NCBI GenBank assembly: GCA_950106755.1
Contig: OX467090.1
Span: 9,733,489 to 9,797,488 of the forward strand
Length of the DNA: 64,000 bases
Source of the DNA: Climacium dendroides
Taxonomy: Eukaryota; Streptophyta; Bryopsida; Hypnales; Climaciaceae
Direction of reading: 5' to 3'
Part shown: positions 58,791-64,000 of the stretch, one piece after another
How positions within the stretch are numbered: position 1 is the stretch's first letter
Layout: every line of letters starts with the position of its first letter
Made by a program: the position numbers and the translations under genes
Notes under the pieces: generated by a model
What the model saw: only the letters and a program-made list of their open reading frames with translations
What the model was told of the DNA's origin: nothing
The model's database searches: none

Positions 58791-59167
58791 ATGCATGGTC
58801 CGAGAGATCTCAATGTGACAAACAAAACAAACATGCTGTCTTAATAGAAGAGATTACTATTCTTGTTGGATGGTCTCTTTTTTTACACCCCAAATGATTT
58901 TTGTCATGACCAGTATGACATTAGCCAAGACGCACACGAAAGCTCTAAATTTTTTTTAGAATATTTGGACCACTTAGATTCATTTTTTAGCCAACAAGTG
59001 TAGCCAAGCAATCTCACTCCCTTGATTGACACCTTGATGTGGAAGTTGGAACAGGACACCGTGATTGACACCTTGAATGGTTATTCAATAATTATGTCAT
59101 CATACTACTAAAATCACAAGTCCCTCTATAATATCACAAATGCTACCATTAATACTAGGGGCTCATG

Positions 59168-59953
59168 CTTGCCATGCTACGCATTCATTGTATCACATAT
59201 TAGTAAAATTTTGGTATATTTGAATAGAATGCATGATAATGATTTCAATAAGTCTTTAAAATAATTATTTTAAATATTTTGTAGAAATATTTTCAATCAT
59301 GCATACATAGAAATTGTATTTTCACACAATGTGATATTATAGAAATAGAGTAGCAGTTGGCAATCACTTCTATAATATCGCTTTTTACAAAGGGTGATAT
59401 TATAAAAATATATAGTCGTTGCAATTAAGGTGATATTAAAGAGGATCCATAGGATGATATTATAGAGGTAGCAAATCCATTGCTTCTCTTGGCTTTACAC
59501 TTCTTTGCACTTCTATGATTTTGTGCTTTTGTGAGCTTTGAGCTTTCATGATTTCAATTTTATATTGCTACTACTAAATGATTTTGAGAAATTTATTCAA
59601 TTGAACCGATTTTGGATTCCACAACAATTAAGTTGTTCACAAAGTTTTTGAGATTTATAAGTGTTTCTTTTCAATTCTTCAATTTGGGTTGCCATTTTTT
59701 GTAACAATGGAGTCAAATTTCTAATGCATTCTAATGTATGTGTATCTTTTATAGTATTTATCATTGCATAAGTTTCATTCATCATTCAATAAATTTCTAT
59801 TATACATTCCAATATATGCTTACTTATAAAAAAATTATGCAAAGATTTTAGTCATTTTATTTGAAGATTTATTGAAATTTTTGTTCTGCATTCTATCTAA
59901 TACATAAAAATTCTTATAAAATTCTAATGATGAATGCGTAGCATAGCAAGTGC
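59168..59953. mobile_element. Nested TIR element, about 0.8 kb
   Basis: The left arm CTTGCCATGCTACGCATTCA and the right arm TGAATGCGTAGCATAGCAAG are inverted repeats. Similarity continues inward about 100 bases (TAGAATGCA, ATTTCAATAA). The interior holds repeated TGATATTATAGA words and no transposase. It lies inside the larger family D element. Confidence 0.65.
59330..59475. repeat. Cluster of GTGATATTATAGA words
   Basis: TGATATTATAGA or close variants occur at ~59330, ~59393, ~59431 and ~59454. The reverse form TCTATAATATC occurs at ~59120 and ~59370. Spacing is irregular. Confidence 0.6.
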
Positions 59954-60498
59954 CAACTGCTAGTGATCTCCTAAAACACCACTATGTTGGTGCCACTAGC
60001 CATGAAAGTATTGTCCAAGGCCATAACTCATGCTTCAAGGACTTGGAATCATATATTGTTATGCGTGTTGGAAAATGTTGGTGAATATATATGCACTCAT
60101 GGATTTGGAGGTTGAAATTGGAACTCTAGTTTGCAAAATCACTTGCAAGATATTAAAGCTCTCATTGCTAGGAATATTTACGCGAATTATTATGTGACCA
60201 AGCACTATCCGCATCTTAATTTAGTTATCCATACCTTAAGTTTGGCTGTTTGTTTTGTTTTCTTTGTTACGTTGAAATCTCCCAAATCATGTGTTCCCTA
60301 GTCCTATGCTTGGTACCGTCGGAAAGCCCTCGGTAAGGAAGGATGCACGGGCTTTGTTTTGTGGTGTTTAGACCCATAGTTGAAAAAATATTGAATTTTG
60401 AAGTTTTTATGGACTAGAAAATTATTATGGACTAGAAAATTAGAAAATTTACTTTTACTTTTATTTTGATTGTGGCAACGACACAAGGCAGACTAGTA

Positions 60499-61657
60499 TA
60501 GAACTAAAAGATATGCATGATGAGTAGTTGGAAAATCCTTCTTTATATTGAAGGTTTAGGTCTCTAATTTCTTTCTATCATGGAATTATGAGATTTGCAT
60601 ATGACAACTTGGAATCTTGGATATAAAGGACCCTAATCAACAATCTTCCTCACTTGTCCATTTAATTTGTTTATTTGTAAGTATTTATAGGCTTTCTTTT
60701 TTATTATTGGTTTTGTCAACCTCACGTTCTGTTCTTGTGTTGTAAATAGTGTACTACTAGTATGTCACTTAACTATGCATGTCATATTTTTAGAAATTTT
60801 CAACATAAAGGTGGTTCATTTCTAATAATTTAATTTAGTATTTGCAACATTGATATATTTTGTTTATTGGCCCATGTATAGAGTATTTTAGAAAACATTT
60901 AATTTTTGCTTTTCTAATTATTTTTTGTTGACCCTTATACTTGGGTACAATATACAAATTAATTCATTTGTGGGGCTAGTTGTAAAAAAAAATACACTTT
61001 TTTGTACAAGTGAAATGCAATATGTTCTAATTTATTTCTTGTAAGCAAGTTCCAAATTTGAGTCACTTGGGAGCAATATCTCCACAAGGAGGGGATGAGA
61101 TTTGAAACTCTATTGAACTTTGTATAGAGCTTGATTGGTAGAAAGTTCTATATAAATCTCTTAAAGTATAAAGGACCATTTGTCTCTTGAAGGGACAATG
61201 GGTATTTGGGTAAGTTCCTATGAGTTCAATTTTCTTCATTATTTTTTAGATTTAGTTTGAGGATAGAAAAATCCTTTAGCTTTATGGAAATATAATTTGT
61301 ATTCCAATTGGTGCCCCTTAACCAAAGTTACGCCATAGGGCAATGAATACAGAATTAGACATTTTTGCACTTGGGGGGTGCAACATTGCACTTGGCTTGA
61401 TCACCATCCAAAATAGTCAATTTCAAAATATTGGAGGGGGGGGGGATTTTAGAAAATATCAATTACTCTTTGAGGAAAAAATTTCCTAGTGGAATAATGT
61501 CAAAAAACTCCATACTTAATATATATACTTCATGAAAACCTTACATATTTCTCAACGTGCACTACTTCTTGAGTACTTGTCTGTGCACTTCACATTCATT
61601 ACTTCTGAATACCTATAATTACAGTGTTTGAAATGCATTGAATACTACAATGTCACT
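60499..61657. other. Intergenic with a family A fragment at 61160-61345
   Basis: TTTGTCTCTTGAAGGGACA and ATTCCAATTGGTGCCCCTTA place 61160-61345 in family A (left part of 19598-20530). A G run of ten or so bases sits near 61436. Otherwise the DNA is AT-rich with no gene. It would contain the 3' flank of the transposase gene. Confidence 0.5.
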
Positions 61658-63043
61658 CTAATACATATCCAAATCATTCTGCAAACGTTCATCATCCAAG
61701 TTCTCCACTTGCATCGCTATATACTCTAGAAGATGAGGTTTTGCTTCCTGAGGAATTATTATGTGTCCTTCAGTTTGCACACCATACATTGTTACATTTG
61801 AACCTACAACATGACCACTTCTTCCTCTACGAGGGACATGCTCCCATGAATATATTGTGGCTTCCTTGTCAATCCAAGAAAACCTCTCTCCAGATGGTTC
61901 CCAAGTACCTTCCATGCAATTCGTGTACCTCACTCTATTACTGCCTGCCTCTTCTTGTATTCCTCGTTTCATAGCTGGCCAGTACCACAATACCTTCATC
62001 TTCGAGGAACGCCTTCCTTGACCAAATTCTAGAACCTTTCCAATATAAAAAGGAACTCCTCCTCTGACTTCTTGCAACTCCACAGTAAGAGCCACAAATT
62101 GACCAATGACAACGTCATTCTCTGGATTGAATGCAGGAAAAATATCTTCGCTTGCACCTTGAACTTGTGCAGGTGCTGTTTCATTCCGTACACCTCTATT
62201 CCTCCCACCTGTCACTCTTCGTGATCCTTCTTGTGCAGGCCTTTCCCTACGGGGTCCAAAGTACCCCTTCCTCTCTGGATTGGGCATTGTTGCCATAATC
62301 AAGTCAACGTCTACACTTTCCGTTGTACCTCTTCCTGCATCAATTGGTCCACTTGAATTTGTACCTGCTTCCCCAAGATTTGGCGAACGATCCCCATCCC
62401 CATTTTTGTTTATGACCTCACTTGGCCAGAACGGTAATTCACGATATATTCCTCTATTCCAATGTGGGAAGTCCTCCAAATAATCTTTGAATTCTGTTAT
62501 CTTTTGTGCGACTTCCACATTTCTCATACGATTTATGCCTCTTAATGCCAACTTCTCCTTGTAAATTATGAATTCGTCAAGCGCCTTCAATTCCCTGTTG
62601 TCTGCTGGAAACACTTCAGCAAGGTCTGGTTTTTCTGCTACGCTCGGTAGAGAATTCAAACACAAGTGACCTCTCTCTGGGCCCCATTCATCTGAGTAAA
62701 AATGTTTGTGTTGCACACGGACCAAACCATTTTCCACATAGAACCTCATGTGGTGCGGAAATGTTATACCAATCAATGAGTCCCCCCCACGAAGCAAATG
62801 AGGCGTAATGAAGGCCTTCCAATCACGAACATGCTCAAGTTGTCGAGCTTTCACAAACGCTTCCGTGTATGACGTCCCTTTCTCCACAAGTTCCAACATC
62901 TCGTCCAGTGTATCTATGTCTTTCCTCTTCAGTACATTGGAAATGACACTGAACTTCTGATCAATGTCTTCATGCGTGTGTCCCACTATTAGAAAACAAA
63001 GATGCACTTCTTTAAAAAACCAAGCCCAACCAATGCAGCACAC
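61658..63043 (-). CDS. Transposase C-terminal part: GHTHEDIDQ block and BAH-like domain
   Basis: This open frame has 461 codons. Its useful start is the frame junction at 63019 rather than an ATG; the preceding codons are out-of-frame overlap. VGHTHEDIDQKFS follows within 20 residues of the junction and is the strongest family motif (the last acidic part of the DDE-like core). Next comes a region typical of these proteins (WKAFITPHLL, FYVENGLVRVQHKHFYSDEW). Then comes a polar linker rich in Gly, Arg and Pro (GPRRERPAQEG). Last is a C-terminal module VPFYIGKVLEF, KVLWYWP, GTWEPS, WIDKEATIYSWE, resembling BAH/chromatin-reading domains attached to such transposases. It ends at TAG/TAA 61658. The frame is intact for 1.3 kb, so decay is limited. 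Confidence 0.8.
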   Translation of the reverse strand: MCCIGWAWFFKEVHLCFLIVGHTHEDIDQKFSVISNVLKRKDIDTLDEMLELVEKGTSYTEAFVKARQLEHVRDWKAFITPHLLRGGDSLIGITFPHHMRFYVENGLVRVQHKHFYSDEWGPERGHLCLNSLPSVAEKPDLAEVFPADNRELKALDEFIIYKEKLALRGINRMRNVEVAQKITEFKDYLEDFPHWNRGIYRELPFWPSEVINKNGDGDRSPNLGEAGTNSSGPIDAGRGTTESVDVDLIMATMPNPERKGYFGPRRERPAQEGSRRVTGGRNRGVRNETAPAQVQGASEDIFPAFNPENDVVIGQFVALTVELQEVRGGVPFYIGKVLEFGQGRRSSKMKVLWYWPAMKRGIQEEAGSNRVRYTNCMEGTWEPSGERFSWIDKEATIYSWEHVPRRGRSGHVVGSNVTMYGVQTEGHIIIPQEAKPHLLEYIAMQVENLDDERLQNDLDMY

Positions 63044-63633
63044 ATTGCAAACATGTACACATTCTTGTTCTCCCTCGTCGTGTTATCGGCTTGAATCCTC
63101 AATGTCGATGGCAGTGATCCCTTTCTTTGCTTCACATCGCATATAACGTTCATCAGAGATGTTATAACTTGATTGCTATCATGTTTGTGGTGAGCATCTA
63201 TCCACACGTCTGCGTACAAGCCAATCCCGTGCACAAGTACTCCACAAAGATGAGTCTTCACAAATCGAGATTCGATGTTCTTCACAGTCTGTCTCATCTT
63301 CGGTATCATGGTGGTATTCTGATCCATACCATCCACAATTAAACACATGAAAATGTCTGGAGTTATCATGGCTGATCTCTTGAACAACCAATAATCTCGT
63401 CTCTCCTCCATTTGGTATCGGATGTGTATCACATACAACTCTTTGATCTTCACTTTCGCTACTGCATTGGTTGTGGATTCCATTCCACACTTGTACTCCC
63501 AACAATGATAGCACTTTGAAAACCGAGAAAATGGTGGGATCTGCACATGTGGGAATTCCTTTCGCCATAGTCGACGGAAGGAGCTAATTGATAATTCCGA
63601 ACCATCCACCAATTTCTTCACTTCTTCATTCAT
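62989..63633 (-). CDS. Transposase central part with DGMDQ and ADNTTRENKN motifs
   Basis: 214 codons between an upstream TAG and a stop 8 codons after the frame junction. SISSFRRLWRKEFPHVQIPP and FSKCYHCWEYKCG form the zinc-like N-terminal motif of the family. MITPDIFMCLIVDGMDQ carries the first catalytic-type Asp and LRIQADNTTRENKN the second. The frame then reaches CAALVGLGFLKK, where the family sequence continues in the -1 frame. The slippery word T TTT TTA (63019-63013) lies in the correct register at that point. The ATG at 63633 lies two codons after the in-frame TAG, so it may be an internal Met rather than a true start. Confidence 0.8.
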   Translation of the reverse strand: MNEEVKKLVDGSELSISSFRRLWRKEFPHVQIPPFSRFSKCYHCWEYKCGMESTTNAVAKVKIKELYVIHIRYQMEERRDYWLFKRSAMITPDIFMCLIVDGMDQNTTMIPKMRQTVKNIESRFVKTHLCGVLVHGIGLYADVWIDAHHKHDSNQVITSLMNVICDVKQRKGSLPSTLRIQADNTTRENKNVYMFAMCAALVGLGFLKKCIFVF

Positions 63634-63636
63634 ATA

Positions 63637-64000
63637 CTAAAATACATCTAGTTTTGTGGTATTCATAGGCAAAAGAATCAACGGCAACACTGCACCGTCT
63701 ATTTTCCTTCGAACTGATCGATGAGGTTGTTGACATCCAGCCTCTTTCACAAAAATATCAAGGCTCTCTCTTGCTGCAGAGAACTTTGCACTTTCATTTC
63801 CTTGGCACGTGTTTCCATGTACTGCTGCCACTTTCCCATACACTGCATGTGCTGTCTTCAATTGCTTCAATCGCCTTTGAGAGTACTCCAATGCCACAGC
63901 GTAACATGCATTACAGACGACTACTCTGTCTAACTTAGTGACATATTTGTCTCTGGAAGGCCCCTGTGTTCGAGTGTAAAAGGCATTGAGCATTTGCATT
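63637..64000 (-). CDS. Transposase N-terminal part, 5' end outside the window
   Basis: An open frame enters from the right edge and ends at TAG 63637-63639. It shares its frame with the downstream part, so a single nonsense codon separates them. LDRVVVCNACYAVALEYSQRRL looks like a Cys-containing N-terminal segment (quoted in part: VVVCNACYAVALEY), and the PLILLPMNTTKLDVF end leads straight into YMNEEVKKL after the stop. A CAG to TAG change would explain it. The true start cannot be seen. Confidence 0.65.
   Translation of the reverse strand, partial: MQMLNAFYTRTQGPSRDKYVTKLDRVVVCNACYAVALEYSQRRLKQLKTAHAVYGKVAAVHGNTCQGNESAKFSAARESLDIFVKEAGCQQPHRSVRRKIDGAVLPLILLPMNTTKLDVF

Larger units (their letters stand above)
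58145..60498. mobile_element. Putative CACTA-like element built of family D repeats, 2.35 kb
   Basis: The left end is CACTAGAGTGCCCTG. The right end reads the near complement GGCAGACTAGTA. Inside both ends the sequence CGTTGCCACAATCAAAA and AAAAGTAAAAGTAA is repeated in inverted orientation. No matching target duplication is seen and the right terminal base differs, so the borders are tentative. The interior holds a four-copy array, a nested TIR element and no transposase frame. Confidence 0.5.
61658..64000 (-). mobile_element. DUF7869-type transposon gene, broken, runs off the window
   Basis: Three consecutive minus-strand frames together encode one transposase-like protein. They are separated by an in-frame TAG at 63637-63639 and a -1 frame step at 63013-63019. 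The order of motifs (Cys finger, DGMDQ, ADNTTRENKN, GHTHEDIDQ, C-terminal BAH-like part) fits the DUF7869 family found in many non-seed plants. The 5' part is beyond the right edge of the window. No terminal repeats were identified on the 3' side. Confidence 0.8.

Overview
This is a 64 kb piece of a nuclear land-plant genome. Gene density is low and most of the DNA is AT-rich and full of repeats. The multi-exon genes have GT-AG introns of plant type: a plastid-lumen FKBP17-type protein, a DnaJ-X protein, a plant SAP-domain protein, a cytosolic ribosomal protein with a telo-box promoter, and secreted lipid-transfer proteins. A DUF7869-type transposase, and lipid-transfer proteins with an unusual Cys spacing, make a non-seed plant (lycophyte, fern or bryophyte) my best guess. 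That guess is inference, not something the sequence proves.

Layout. 1-4561: AT-rich DNA with a foldback repeat and a Harbinger-like MITE. 4562-8047 (-): unidentified seven-exon gene (418 aa). 8048-13124: AT-rich DNA with a nest of MITEs at 11.2-11.9 kb. 13125-17310 (-): nine-exon SAP-domain gene (511 aa). 17.3-23 kb: old repeats and two short TIR elements. 23776-28008 (+): eleven-exon DnaJ-X gene (397 aa) with a small internal minisatellite. 30124-31504 (-): two-exon plastid FKBP (283 aa). 34297-35391 (+): two-exon ribosomal protein eS7 (195 aa). 38460-39230 (+): one long unexplained ORF. 39.8-51.9 kb: inverted segmental duplication. Each arm carries one nsLTP gene, and about 8 kb of transposon debris (MITEs, LINE remnant, nested DNA element) lies between them. 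52-61.6 kb: AT-rich DNA with CACTA-like MITEs and a repeat family partly arranged as a tandem array. 61658-64000 (-): DUF7869-type transposon gene with an in-frame stop and a -1 frame junction, running off the window.

The conventional genes are unrelated housekeeping or organelle functions and form no pathway together. The parts that deserve attention are structural: the inverted nsLTP duplication with presence/absence of an insert; transposon nests whose insertion sites can be read by comparison with empty copies; a HIV-type slippery heptamer exactly at the transposase frame junction; and an intron duplication in the FKBP gene that copies the 3' splice site. I found no CRISPR array, rRNA, convincing tRNA or intact LTR retrotransposon. 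I did not find a clearly new multi-gene system.
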